36,906 nucleotides of DNA from Sulfuricurvum sp. (GTDB lineage: Bacteria > Campylobacterota > Campylobacteria > Campylobacterales > Sulfurimonadaceae). The notes beneath the pieces were generated by a model. It was not told where the DNA came from, ran no database searches, and worked only from the letters and a program-made list of their open reading frames with translations. Positions within the stretch are counted from its first letter, which is position 1. Each line of letters starts with the position of its first letter. This document shows positions 23,759-32,394 of the stretch, in pieces. Location of the stretch: the NCBI GenBank assembly GCA_022729795.1, contig DZBD01000006.1, positions 1 through 36,906 on the forward strand, written 5' to 3'. A program made the translations under genes and the position numbers.

Positions 23759-24422
23759 AGTAATTATTGCAGCAAATTTATCTTTGTCTTATTCTCATGA
23801 TGAGACAATTATCAATAAGGTAAATTTTTCGATTAATTCGGGTAATTTCGTTTTTATTACCGGAGCCAGCGGAAGTGGAAAATCAACACTGCTTAAATCC
23901 TTGTACGGGGCTCTTAAGCCAAAAGAGGGAAGTCTTGTCGTTGGCGGGGTTGAACTTAGCGGAGTAACAAATTCCAAACTAAATTTTTTGAGACGCCATA
24001 TAGGTATTGTTTTTCAGGATTATAAACTTGTAAAAGAGTGGACGATAGAAAAAAATATTATGTTGCCTTTGATTATAAACGGCTACGACAAAAGTGTGAC
24101 AAAAAATCAAGTGGACAGCCTTTTGAAACATGTTAGGCTACAGCATCAATCAGGCAAATATCCTCTTGAGCTCAGTGGCGGTGAGCAACAGCGTGTTGCA
24201 ATGGCACGTGCGCTTTCTCATAATCCTATTTTAATTTTAGCAGATGAACCTACAGGTAACTTGGATGATTATTCTTCCCAGCTTATTTGGAATCTATTAG
24301 AAGGTGCAAACACACAGCTTAAAACTACCGTTATCGTAGTTACCCACCATATTCCCCAAGCTATGAGTATAGATTATAAACATTTTCATATAGAATACGG
24401 GAGCATCAATGAAGTCAATTAA
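23751..24422 (+). CDS. ftsE: Cell-division ABC transporter ATPase FtsE
   Basis: This 223-residue ATPase has Walker [10 protein letters not shown] (about 38-46), Q-loop VFQDYKL, signature [15 protein letters not shown] and Walker [14 protein letters not shown]. FtsE and FtsX form a complex that turns ATP binding and hydrolysis into activation of periplasmic amidases through EnvC during septal wall splitting. The ATG overlaps the trmB stop by 8 bp and its own end overlaps ftsX by 14 bp. The next two genes, ftsX and an EnvC-like gene, fix the assignment over other small ABC ATPases such as LolD. Confidence 0.9.
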   Translation: MDKVIIAANLSLSYSHDETIINKVNFSINSGNFVFITGASGSGKSTLLKSLYGALKPKEGSLVVGGVELSGVTNSKLNFLRRHIGIVFQDYKLVKEWTIEKNIMLPLIINGYDKSVTKNQVDSLLKHVRLQHQSGKYPLELSGGEQQRVAMARALSHNPILILADEPTGNLDDYSSQLIWNLLEGANTQLKTTVIVVTHHIPQAMSIDYKHFHIEYGSINEVN

Positions 24423-25221
24423 AAATCATCTCTCCTTGGTAATTGCTCTTGTGAGTATACTTTTTTCTATACAAATATTTACTATAGTCGAGAGATCGGT
24501 AGATGCTTATAAAAATAATTTGGCAAATAATTACTCAATTGTCGTCGTAAGCCAAAATACCATGGATAATAATGCTTTTTTTGAGATTAATAAATTAATA
24601 TCGTCTGTTTCCGAATTGACACCGGATAGTGTGATTCAGAGACTCAATAGCGAGATGAATGCAAAAAATATAGAGTTGTTAAAACTTTCTCTTCCAAAGT
24701 TTTATAAAATTAGCCTTGCCCATTATCCGACTCCCCAAGAGATAGAAGAGCTCAAAAAAGATTTGCTCAAAAATAAATCTATCACTAAAGTGGAAGCTTT
24801 TTCCCATACGCACGATACAACTTATAAGCTTTTGCTGATGTTTAAGTCTGTGATTTCTATTTTTGCAGTATCTACTTTTTTGGTAACAATACTATTGATT
24901 TTTAAAGAACTCAGTATATGGCAGTTTAAACATAGTGAAAGAATGAGTATTATGGCACTTTTCGGTGCGCCTGTTTGGCTTCGTTCTGCCGTTTTGTTTC
25001 GTTTGGCTATAGGAGATGCACTTATCGCAAGCATATTGGTTTTTATCCTATTTTCCTATTTAGAATCAAATACGTGGATATTGCAGCAGTTTACTTACAT
25101 AGGAATTAACGTAATTATTTTTAACCACTTCAATGACTTCCTTTTACTCTCAGGAGTAGCAGTGCTTCTTTCCATCTTTTTGGCTACGTTTATTGTGATT
25201 GGGCATAAAGAAGAGGCATGA
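24409..25221 (+). CDS. ftsX: Cell-division membrane protein FtsX
   Basis: This 270-residue protein has the FtsX topology: an N-terminal membrane helix (about 9-27), a periplasmic loop of about 110 residues, then three helices (about 139-162, 198-218 and 240-262). The loop contains LKKDLLKNKSITKVEAFSH, the degenerate form of the FtsX ECD. The cytoplasmic KHSERMSIMALFGAPVWLR before the third helix is the typical coupling segment (xxR.EIxIMRLVGA.xxxIR). It overlaps ftsE by 14 bp and the EnvC-like gene by 4 bp. Confidence 0.88.
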   Translation: MKSIKNHLSLVIALVSILFSIQIFTIVERSVDAYKNNLANNYSIVVVSQNTMDNNAFFEINKLISSVSELTPDSVIQRLNSEMNAKNIELLKLSLPKFYKISLAHYPTPQEIEELKKDLLKNKSITKVEAFSHTHDTTYKLLLMFKSVISIFAVSTFLVTILLIFKELSIWQFKHSERMSIMALFGAPVWLRSAVLFRLAIGDALIASILVFILFSYLESNTWILQQFTYIGINVIIFNHFNDFLLLSGVAVLLSIFLATFIVIGHKEEA

Positions 25222-26441
25222 TTCGTTTATTATCCCTCTTCGTATGCCTCTCTTTTTTGTTACAAGCAAAGGAGGATATCAATAAAAAAATCACTCAAAC
25301 AAGCAGTAAATTAGACTCTTTTAGCAAAGATTACAGTACCGTTAGTAAAAAAATGGCTGCAACGGCAAAGGCTATTATCGAGCAAAAGAAAGAGATTTTG
25401 AATCAACAGGAATTTATTAAAAGTCTTCAAGAAGAACTTTTTGAAAAAGAAAATAATTATAAAGGTAATACCGTAGAACTTCAGGAGATGAAGAAAAGAC
25501 AAAAAAAGCTTAAAGAAGAACAAGATAATATAGAACATGAACTTGTTTTCGTTATTGCCAAAAGTGCATCTTTATCAATTGTCCTAGAGGAAAAATACAC
25601 CGCAAGTCCTGAATCAATTATTGAGTTTGAAGTCTTAAATAAGATGTTTAAAGGCTCAAAAGAAAAAGCAAATGTTTTGAATCAACAATTTTTTGCGAAC
25701 TCTAAAAATATAGATCAATTAAACGAACAAACGAGTTCTTTGGAAGTATCAATAGCAAATATAGATAAAAAAAGAAAAGATATGGTGAATACTCAAAAGG
25801 CAAATAAAGAAGCCTTAGAGAAACTTGAAGTTGCAAAAGCTTCCTATAAACTCGAATTAAAAAAGCTTCTTGAAAAACAGGATGCCCTTAAAAAGACACT
25901 GGAGCAGCTAAACTTAGTTAAGATTGATGAGATTAAAAAAGCAAGCCAAAAAGAGGAAAGAAGGATAGCTTTTGATTCAAAACAGCCTCCACCGGATGAA
26001 AATTTACTTAAAGTAAAAAAACACGGTAGCAGTTTTCAAGAAGTGCAAACAAAAAATTATACGGGTGAAAAAACAATAGCACCTTTGGATTCTTACACTA
26101 TATTGAAAAAATACGGAACATACACAGACCCGATATATGGCATTAAGATTTTTAACGAATCTATCTCTCTCAAACCAAAAGGGGGAGATGCCAAAGTAAA
26201 AACCGTGTTAAACGGCAAGGTCATTTATGCCGATAAAACCGCAGTTTTGGACAATATCGTCATTGTGGAGCATGAAGACGGATTGCATACTATTTATGCA
26301 AATCTTACTCAGATTTCTCCGGATATAGTCAAAGGAAAAAAGATTAAAAAAGGGTACACGATCGGTCGCGTAAGTGATGAGTTGATTTTTGAAGTGACGC
26401 AAAGAACATTTCATATCAATCCTATAAACCTTTTTCAGTAA
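25218..26441 (+). CDS. EnvC-like coiled-coil amidase activator (M23/LytM domain)
   Basis: The 407-residue protein has a signal peptide (about 1-17), a long coiled coil (about 20-245, with EKLEVAKASYKLELKKLLEKQ near its end) and a C-terminal LytM domain (about 290-405). The LytM zinc residues are largely lost: the HxxxD strand reads YGIKIFNES, and the HxH strand keeps only GLHTIYANL. FEVTQRTFHINPINL is the normal closing. EnvC in gammaproteobacteria is degenerate in the same way and activates amidases instead of cutting wall itself. It is the last gene of the overlapping series and fits an FtsEX-controlled activator. Confidence 0.85.
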   Translation: MIRLLSLFVCLSFLLQAKEDINKKITQTSSKLDSFSKDYSTVSKKMAATAKAIIEQKKEILNQQEFIKSLQEELFEKENNYKGNTVELQEMKKRQKKLKEEQDNIEHELVFVIAKSASLSIVLEEKYTASPESIIEFEVLNKMFKGSKEKANVLNQQFFANSKNIDQLNEQTSSLEVSIANIDKKRKDMVNTQKANKEALEKLEVAKASYKLELKKLLEKQDALKKTLEQLNLVKIDEIKKASQKEERRIAFDSKQPPPDENLLKVKKHGSSFQEVQTKNYTGEKTIAPLDSYTILKKYGTYTDPIYGIKIFNESISLKPKGGDAKVKTVLNGKVIYADKTAVLDNIVIVEHEDGLHTIYANLTQISPDIVKGKKIKKGYTIGRVSDELIFEVTQRTFHINPINLFQ

Positions 26442-26463
26442 TAAACTTGTAATTTATTTCAAA

Positions 26464-26469
26464 TATAAT
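26464..26469 (+). promoter_or_regulatory. Candidate -10 box (TATAAT) for the chemoreceptor gene
   Basis: TATAAT lies in the 55-bp gap, 28 bp before the ATG, with GGAG (26485-26488) between. No terminator is evident after the EnvC-like gene. Confidence 0.5.
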
Positions 26470-26496
26470 GAAGTAATTTAAATTTGGAGATGCCGT

Positions 26497-28431
26497 ATGA
26501 GCATTAGGAAAAAGCTCTTTTTTGTTATATTTCTCACTTTTTTATCTTTAATGATTACTTTGAGTGTAACGTATTACTACAAAGAAAAATTTGTTCATTT
26601 AGAATTTTTAAATCGGCAAGCCTTTGTTATTAAAAGTGACATTTTAGAACTCCGAAAGGATGAAAAAGATTTTTTTGCAAGATTGGATGTAGAATATATC
26701 AAGAGTTTTGAAAAAAAAATCGTAACCTTGGAAGCGGATATTCATGCAACAAAAGAATTAGCACTTTCTCTTCATCTCAATTATAACAATATAGATATCT
26801 TGCATGAAAGTGTAAAACTATATCAAAAAAACTTTTTGCTTCTGAGTAATTTATATATAACAATAGGAGTGAATGAAAACAGAGGATTGCAAGGTGCCAT
26901 GAGAAATTCTGTGCATATGGTTGAAGATTCTCTCCTTCGTTCCCAAAATAATGCTTTGATTGTTGATATTTTGACCTTAAGAAGGCATGAAAAAGATTTT
27001 CTCTTAAGAAAGAACGAGAAATATGTTGTGCAGTTTCATGCAAAAATTGAAGAAGTGCTGCAAAAATTAAAGAGTTTAAATACAGATACCAAAATGATAG
27101 AGGATTTACAAAACTATCAAAAAACTTTTCAAGACTTAGTACTTGCGTACAAAGAGATAGGGCTGAGTGAAGAACTTGGCCAGAATAAAATTATGAGAGA
27201 TATTATCCATAAAACAACTCAAAATTTAGAAGAGATATTAGAACAAACATCTCAAAAAATAGAGACAACAAAGGAAAACGCCAATTTTGTTGTCATATTG
27301 TTTATGGTTTTGCAATTTTTAATTATGTTTGTTGCTATATATAAAGTGACGCAAAATATCATCAACTCTCTTCATCGCGTCAAAGAGCAAATGGATACTA
27401 TAGACTTGCAAAAACAGCTCACATGCAAGAGCAATGACGAAACATCCCAAATGATTGACGCTATTAATACTTTTACTTTGCGTGTAAGAGCCTTGGTTTT
27501 GGAACTTTATACCTCTTTTAGCAGCACAAAAGAGCAGGGAGTTATTTTGTCCGAGACTGCAAAATATGTCACAAGAAGCGTAAATGAGCAAAATGCAATG
27601 ATTGCAAAAGCAAAAGCAAATATCGAACAAGCTTCTATAATCTCTAATACAGCAAAAGAGCAGTCTCTAAAAGCCTCTGAGGTGATGAACACAAATATCG
27701 GGCAACTTAAAAGTCTTGAAGAGAATATCAAAGAAACGGCTTGTACCGTCGATGAAAATGCTTCTAAGGCAAATGATCTTGTAGAGCAATTGCAACATTT
27801 AAGCAAGCAGGCACAAGACTCCAAAAGTGTTCTTGAAAATATTAAAGATATTGCAGACCAAACCAACCTTTTGGCGCTTAATGCTGCTATAGAGGCTGCG
27901 CGTGCGGGGGAACACGGGCGTGGATTCGCAGTAGTGGCGGATGAAGTAAGAAAACTTGCGGAAAAAACACAAAATTCCCTTGGGGAGGTCAATCTTACCT
28001 TGTCCTCTATCACGGATTCAATAATGCAAATCGGCAAAGGGATTGAAACGAATGCACTACTAACACGAGAAATTACAAAAAATATGGATAAAACGCTTGT
28101 GGTCATCAGTGATGTATCGGCATCGATTTATAGCGCTTCTTCTAGTGTGCAAGAGGTAGCTTCAGAGGTTGCTAGTGTCGTAAAATTCAACAGTGATGTC
28201 CTTGAGGAGATTGAATACGTTACGATTGTTTCTATTCAAAATGAGGAAGCGGCACACAAGATAGAAACAATTACAGCGCAGATGCATCAAAATGTATTGG
28301 GGCTTGAACAGCTTATCAAAGGGTTTAATGTCAATCTTGATTCGCTTGAGAAAAAAGAAGCCAAAGAATTTCACTCACAAAATCAAGCTTTAGATGTGTA
28401 TGAGGATGATGCTTTTATTATGTTCGATTAA
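26497..28431 (+). CDS. Methyl-accepting chemotaxis protein with HBM-like sensor
   Basis: The 644-residue receptor has membrane helices at about 7-28 and 262-284 flanking a periplasmic helical domain of about 230 residues. That domain carries two copies of LxLRxxEKDFxxR (about 49-62 and 157-170), the pattern of helical bimodular (HBM) sensors. A HAMP-like linker follows, then the signalling hairpin [38 protein letters not shown] (about 450-490). There is no C-terminal CheR/CheB pentapeptide, so adaptation may depend on other receptors. Known HBM receptors bind organic acids; the ligand here is unknown. It has its own promoter. Confidence 0.88.
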   Translation: MSIRKKLFFVIFLTFLSLMITLSVTYYYKEKFVHLEFLNRQAFVIKSDILELRKDEKDFFARLDVEYIKSFEKKIVTLEADIHATKELALSLHLNYNNIDILHESVKLYQKNFLLLSNLYITIGVNENRGLQGAMRNSVHMVEDSLLRSQNNALIVDILTLRRHEKDFLLRKNEKYVVQFHAKIEEVLQKLKSLNTDTKMIEDLQNYQKTFQDLVLAYKEIGLSEELGQNKIMRDIIHKTTQNLEEILEQTSQKIETTKENANFVVILFMVLQFLIMFVAIYKVTQNIINSLHRVKEQMDTIDLQKQLTCKSNDETSQMIDAINTFTLRVRALVLELYTSFSSTKEQGVILSETAKYVTRSVNEQNAMIAKAKANIEQASIISNTAKEQSLKASEVMNTNIGQLKSLEENIKETACTVDENASKANDLVEQLQHLSKQAQDSKSVLENIKDIADQTNLLALNAAIEAARAGEHGRGFAVVADEVRKLAEKTQNSLGEVNLTLSSITDSIMQIGKGIETNALLTREITKNMDKTLVVISDVSASIYSASSSVQEVASEVASVVKFNSDVLEEIEYVTIVSIQNEEAAHKIETITAQMHQNVLGLEQLIKGFNVNLDSLEKKEAKEFHSQNQALDVYEDDAFIMFD

Positions 28432-28433
28432 TT

Positions 28434-28443
28434 TGCACATGCC
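28434..28443 (-). repeat. Variant repeat TTGGCATGTGCAA after the chemoreceptor gene
   Basis: Intergenic GTGCA-type copy starting 3 bp past the stop codon. Confidence 0.6.
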
Positions 28444-28447
28444 AAGG

Positions 28448-28467
28448 GTATAAAAGAAGTTTTATAC
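28448..28467 (+). terminator. Weak hairpin between the chemoreceptor gene and thrC
   Basis: GTATAAAA-gaag-TTTTATAC is a perfect 8-bp inverted repeat with a 4-nt loop. No T-run follows on either strand, so termination would be inefficient; it may only reflect AT-rich promoter sequence for thrC. Confidence 0.3.
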
Positions 28468-28511
28468 ACAATTAGATACAATTTCAAAAAAATTATGAAG
28501 CAGAGAAACAT

Positions 28512-29984
28512 ATGAATTTTATACAAACACGTACAAATGATGCAACCAAACCTCAAAGCGTAACATTTTCGCAAGCTATTTTAAGCCCGATAGCCTCCTT
28601 TGGCGGTCTCTATGTCCCCGAGAAGCTTCCGGAATTAGGAATGGATTTTTTAAATAAACACCTTGACTCTTCCTATAAAACACTTGCTTCAGATATGTTG
28701 AGCCGTTTTGAGATAGATATTGACAAAGACGTAATCGAAGAAGCGCTTACTCTGTATGATAAGTTTGATGATGCCGCAAACCCTGTTCCTGTAATAAAAG
28801 TAAAAGAAAACCTTTACGTAAGTGAACTTTATCACGGTCCTACCCGTGCTTTTAAAGATATGGCGCTTCAACCTTTCGGTGTTGTTTTATCCTCTATTGC
28901 ACAAAAAAATAACCAAAATTATCTTATTTTAGCTGCAACAAGCGGAGATACGGGTCCGGCCGCACTGGAGACTTTTAAAAATCGTGCTAATGTGCGTGTA
29001 GCCTGTTTGTATCCTGATGGGGGAACAAGTGATGTTCAAAGACTTCAAATGGTTACCGAAGATGCAAAAAACTTAAAAGTGATTGGGATTAACGGTGTTT
29101 TTGATGATGCACAAAATGCATTAAAGCGTCTTTTGGCTTCTGAGGATTTTAACGCAGCACTTAAAGAAAAAAACGTTTCTCTTTCTGCCGCAAACTCCGT
29201 GAATTTCGGGCGAATTGTTTTTCAAATTATCTATCACATCCATAGTTATTTAGAACTCGTTCGTCAGTCGGCGATAACAATGGGTGAAAAAGTATATCTG
29301 AATGTTCCAAGCGGAAATTTCGGAAATGCTCTTGGGGGCTATTATGCGTGGAAAATGGGTCTTCCTGTTGAAAAAATAATTATCTCTTCCAATGAGAATA
29401 ATGTTTTAACAAAGCTCATCAAAACAGGTAAATACGATTTGAGAAATTTGGCGGTTGTAAGTACAACCTCGCCTGCAATGGATATCTTAAAATCCTCCAA
29501 TGTGGAGAGAGTTTTATATGATTTGTTCGGCTCTCTAAGAACAAAAGAGCTGATGGAAGATTTGGAATACAAACATGCCTATGAATTAACACCCGAAGAA
29601 CTTTCTACTCTTAGAGAGAGTTTTGATGCGGATTTTTGTACGGGTGATGAGGGGAAAAAGTATATCAAAGAAACCTTTGAAAATCATAGTTATTTAATGG
29701 ATCCCCATACGGCTACATGTTTCAAAGCATATGAAACATGCTCTAACCCTGCAATAAAAACTATAGTATATTCTACGGCTGAATGGACAAAATTTTCTCC
29801 GGTTATTGCTAATGCACTCACTGGAGAGGTGGACGCGCAAGATATTGTCGCCTTGGAATCTATTTCTAAAACGGCAAAACTTGCAATACCTGCAATGGTG
29901 AAAGAACTCTTCACCAAAGAGATAGCTCAGGGCACTATTATAGAAAAAGAAGATATTGAAAAAGAGATATTAAAGTTTTTATAA
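28512..29984 (+). CDS. thrC: Threonine synthase
   Basis: The 490-residue PLP enzyme carries the cofactor lysine K115 in HGPTRAFKDMALQ. Around it are the class-specific ATSGDTGPAALE phosphate loop, YPDGGTSDVQRLQMV and NSVNFGRIVFQI. The N terminus (ASFGGLYVPEKLPEL) and the length match the longer bacterial/fungal ThrC. It makes threonine from O-phosphohomoserine. I see no leader peptide or riboswitch upstream, and the gene appears to be transcribed alone. It converges on the pyruvate-kinase-like gene across a gap made of repeat copies. Confidence 0.95.
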   Translation: MNFIQTRTNDATKPQSVTFSQAILSPIASFGGLYVPEKLPELGMDFLNKHLDSSYKTLASDMLSRFEIDIDKDVIEEALTLYDKFDDAANPVPVIKVKENLYVSELYHGPTRAFKDMALQPFGVVLSSIAQKNNQNYLILAATSGDTGPAALETFKNRANVRVACLYPDGGTSDVQRLQMVTEDAKNLKVIGINGVFDDAQNALKRLLASEDFNAALKEKNVSLSAANSVNFGRIVFQIIYHIHSYLELVRQSAITMGEKVYLNVPSGNFGNALGGYYAWKMGLPVEKIIISSNENNVLTKLIKTGKYDLRNLAVVSTTSPAMDILKSSNVERVLYDLFGSLRTKELMEDLEYKHAYELTPEELSTLRESFDADFCTGDEGKKYIKETFENHSYLMDPHTATCFKAYETCSNPAIKTIVYSTAEWTKFSPVIANALTGEVDAQDIVALESISKTAKLAIPAMVKELFTKEIAQGTIIEKEDIEKEILKFL

Positions 29985-29985
29985 T

Positions 29986-29996
29986 TTCCACATGCC
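29986..29996 (-). repeat. Signal-repeat copy TTGGCATGTGGAA, first of three at the thrC-pyk junction
   Basis: Begins 2 bp after the thrC stop; same orientation as the next copy, with a spacer of AAGC. Confidence 0.92.
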
Positions 29997-30000
29997 AAGC

Positions 30001-30024
30001 TTCCACATGCCATGGCATGTGGAA
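30001..30024. repeat. Head-to-head pair of signal repeats forming a 24-bp perfect palindrome
   Basis: A minus-strand copy (30001-30011) and a plus-strand copy (30014-30024) meet to give a perfect 24-bp palindrome centred at 30012/30013. With the copy at 29986, the plus-strand arm can also pair over 15 bp, enclosing the middle copy. Lying between the stops of two convergent genes, the hairpin could end transcription from both sides, although no T-run follows on either strand. Uptake sequences in Neisseria and Haemophilus are often found as such inverted pairs at gene ends. Confidence 0.92.
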
Positions 30025-30025
30025 A

Positions 30026-31519
30026 TTAAAACTTAAAGAGAACTCCTACGCTTAGTAGCTGTCTATTTTTTCGAAAAAGCTTGTGCATCGACTTTAGAAT
30101 CTTATGTAATATTTTGATAGCATCATCGGCGTAAGCACCTTTATTGAGCATTATACAGTCGGCTCTTTGTGCAAAAGCGGCATCGGTAATCTCTGCGCGG
30201 CTAGGCAAATTCGTTTTCATGAGATTTTCAAGAACCTGAGTGGCGTAGATGATAGGCATGTGGGCTGCCTCACAGAGATTGAGTATCTCTTCTTGAATTA
30301 CGGAGAGATTTTCAAATCCCACTTCAATAGCTAAATCTCCGCGTGCAATCATAATACCGCTTCTGCCGTGTTCTATGAGTGCTTCGAGAATTTCAGGGAG
30401 ATTTTCTACCCCTTTTTTTGTCTCAATCTTTGCAACAATAGCAATATCTTGTCTATTGAGAGATAGAAGCAGATTACGAAGCATTTTGACATCCTCTTTG
30501 TCCTGACAAAAAGAGATACCTATAATATCTGCAAAAGGGACGATAGCGTTGAGATTCTTTTGATCTTCATCGGTGAGCGCTTCGAGCTTAATGTTGCTAT
30601 CGGGGAAGTTAATCCCTTTTTCTTGGCGTATCATAGTTCCCGTGAGTTTGGCACGGGTCACTTCACACACAATACAATCATCACATTTTTGGCGGGTAAT
30701 CAATTCTATTTTGCCGTCATCAATAAAAACTTTGTCATTGACTTTGACATATTGTATCACTTCTTGATTGCTACAGCCTACATAGGCTGTAATACTTGCA
30801 TCTAAAGCATGATTGAGAAGGCTTGATTCTATGGTGCCGCTGATAAGAATTTTATCGCCCTGAAATACTTTGTATTCGTCATATTCTTTTGTTTTTTTCT
30901 TTATCCTAAATATTGTGCTTGTTCGGATTTTAGGACCTGCTAAATCCACGTAAATTTTAGGTGGATTCTGGGATTCGATAGATTGGATTGTTTTTGCCAT
31001 AATACACCAATCTGCAGGGGTGTCATGTGCGGTATTAATTCGAAAAAGTTCGGCACCGCTTTTATAAAAAGAGGGGATGAGTTTGTCATTCTGCGCAGCC
31101 TCACTCGGGAGGGTAATCATAATTTTTGTCGTGAATCGGTTATTGGTATTTTTATCTGTTTCGCCGAATATCCGAAAATTATTTTGTAATATTTTATAAG
31201 CATGGTCGTAGTTGAGTTTGTTGTCTATTTTGTCATATTCCAAACCTTGCAGTTTGGAGAGAATAATGATAATTTGATTGATAGAATCCAAAAGATGGGG
31301 ATGGCTTCTTCCAAGGGAGGAAAGCCCTAATTTGACAAGTTTGTCCTGAAGTAAAGTGCGTTCTAATGACCTGAATTTCAGATAGTGATACATGTTTAAA
31401 AGACTTAGATGAGCATCTTCTTCTAAAACATTAATCTCTTTTGAGATAGCATACTCTTTAATGCGCTGTTTAATTTCAAGCAGTTCGTCCAAACATTCCT
31501 GTATAAAATGAGTTTCCAT
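30026..31519 (-). CDS. pyk: Pyruvate-kinase-like protein with N-terminal extension
   Basis: I start this 497-residue protein at 31519 (METHFIQ), after AAAGGGG; the frame remains open further upstream. About 130 residues of helical extension precede the barrel, which starts near TTKIMITLP. Barrel motifs are ELFRINTAH, DLAGPKIRT, AKIETKKGVENL (catalytic Lys), IMIARGDLAIEVG (metal-binding) and YATQVLENLM...PSRAEITDAA. The usual MLSGETA is DCIMLNKG. The sequence ends about 45 residues later, so the regulatory C-terminal domain is missing. It probably interconverts phosphoenolpyruvate and pyruvate, but the altered motifs leave room for another kinase-type activity. Confidence 0.8.
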   Translation of the reverse strand: METHFIQECLDELLEIKQRIKEYAISKEINVLEEDAHLSLLNMYHYLKFRSLERTLLQDKLVKLGLSSLGRSHPHLLDSINQIIIILSKLQGLEYDKIDNKLNYDHAYKILQNNFRIFGETDKNTNNRFTTKIMITLPSEAAQNDKLIPSFYKSGAELFRINTAHDTPADWCIMAKTIQSIESQNPPKIYVDLAGPKIRTSTIFRIKKKTKEYDEYKVFQGDKILISGTIESSLLNHALDASITAYVGCSNQEVIQYVKVNDKVFIDDGKIELITRQKCDDCIVCEVTRAKLTGTMIRQEKGINFPDSNIKLEALTDEDQKNLNAIVPFADIIGISFCQDKEDVKMLRNLLLSLNRQDIAIVAKIETKKGVENLPEILEALIEHGRSGIMIARGDLAIEVGFENLSVIQEEILNLCEAAHMPIIYATQVLENLMKTNLPSRAEITDAAFAQRADCIMLNKGAYADDAIKILHKILKSMHKLFRKNRQLLSVGVLFKF

Positions 31520-31542
31520 TTTTTTACCCCTTTGAAGTTTAT

Positions 31543-31553
31543 GGCATGTGGAT
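31543..31553 (+). repeat. Signal-repeat copy GGCATGTGGATTT between proC and pyk
   Basis: Fills a third of the 34-bp gap and abuts the proC stop codon. Confidence 0.88.
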
Positions 31554-32318
31554 TTATGATAATTCAACCGCTTTTTTATAGGCTTTTTCAATAGCATTCA
31601 TACAGCCGTTTCTCACATTGCCCTCTTCGAGTGCGCCGTAGCCGGCAGCTGTTGTGCCTCCGGGGCTCATGACGGCATCTTTGAGAAGTGCGGGATGGAT
31701 ATCTTGTATGAGTGTGCCAAAACCGTTAAAAAGCCCTCTCATTGCTTGCGTTGCATCTGCGCGTTTCATCCCTTGTTTGACCGCACCGTCCGTTAATGCT
31801 TCGGCTATGAGACAAAGATAAGCAGGTCCGCTTCCCGCCAAAGCGGTTGCGATATCAAGTTCTTTTTCAGAACCAAGCCATAATGTTGTACCGATAGAGC
31901 CTAAAAGCTCAAGTGCTTCTTCTTGAAACTCTGCATCACCGGTGAGTGTCGTCATTGATTTGCCGATGCTTGCAGCAAGGTTGGGCATAGTTCGTACAAC
32001 GGCATAAGGGTTGAGATTTGTTCGCAGTTTTTCTACGGATGTTCCGGCTAAAACAGAATAGATAACTCTTGCTCTTCCTTGGAGTATTTGTGCTATACCT
32101 TGAACATTTGCAGGCTTTACGCAGAGGATAATAGTCTTGTCGCTCATGTCATAACCATCCATAAGCGCCTTTTTTATTGTGACACCGAGTTTGCTTTCAA
32201 ATGTGTCTAATTTTTCAAAACTTCTTCCTACAACTTCAATTTTATAATTATTTTTGAGACCATGAGCAATACTTAAAGCCATAGTACCATTGCCTATAAA
32301 TGTTATAATCTTTGACAT
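31554..32318 (-). CDS. proC: Pyrroline-5-carboxylate reductase
   Basis: I choose the ATG at 32318 (MSKIITFIGNGTMA), preceded by AAAGGA, giving 254 residues, the normal length; the frame runs on upstream but would cross the divergent proA start. The Rossmann motif is FIGNGTMA (7-14). The C-terminal catalytic helices show ALAGSGPAYLCLIAEALTDGAVKQG and VMSPGGTTAAG, which are diagnostic for ProC. It reduces pyrroline-5-carboxylate to proline with NAD(P)H, the final step of the pathway whose middle enzyme, ProA, is encoded divergently next to it. The first enzyme (ProB) is not in the window. Confidence 0.94.
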   Translation of the reverse strand: MSKIITFIGNGTMALSIAHGLKNNYKIEVVGRSFEKLDTFESKLGVTIKKALMDGYDMSDKTIILCVKPANVQGIAQILQGRARVIYSVLAGTSVEKLRTNLNPYAVVRTMPNLAASIGKSMTTLTGDAEFQEEALELLGSIGTTLWLGSEKELDIATALAGSGPAYLCLIAEALTDGAVKQGMKRADATQAMRGLFNGFGTLIQDIHPALLKDAVMSPGGTTAAGYGALEEGNVRNGCMNAIEKAYKKAVELS

Positions 32319-32335
32319 GTAAATCCTTTTGTTGT

Positions 32336-32341
32336 AGTATA
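32336..32341 (-). promoter_or_regulatory. Candidate -10 box (TATACT) for proC
   Basis: TATACT on the minus strand lies 17 bp before the proC ATG. The 76-bp divergent proA-proC gap must hold both promoters; the proA one is less clear (TATTCT near 32356). Confidence 0.4.
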
Positions 32342-32394
32342 GCACCAATGAAATAAATATTCTATTTGAACCAAAACAGACAAGGAAGCATAAT

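Noticed and set aside
28432..28511. Riboswitch, T-box or attenuator before thrC
   Set aside because: The 80-bp gap shows only an AT-rich hairpin and a repeat variant; no leader peptide rich in Thr/Ile codons and no conserved riboswitch core.
30255..30264. GGCATGTGGG on the plus strand inside pyk, counted as a possible repeat copy
   Set aside because: On the coding strand it encodes AAHMP in a segment (EAAHMPIIYATQVLE) that is conserved in pyruvate-kinase-type enzymes, so the match can be explained by the protein.
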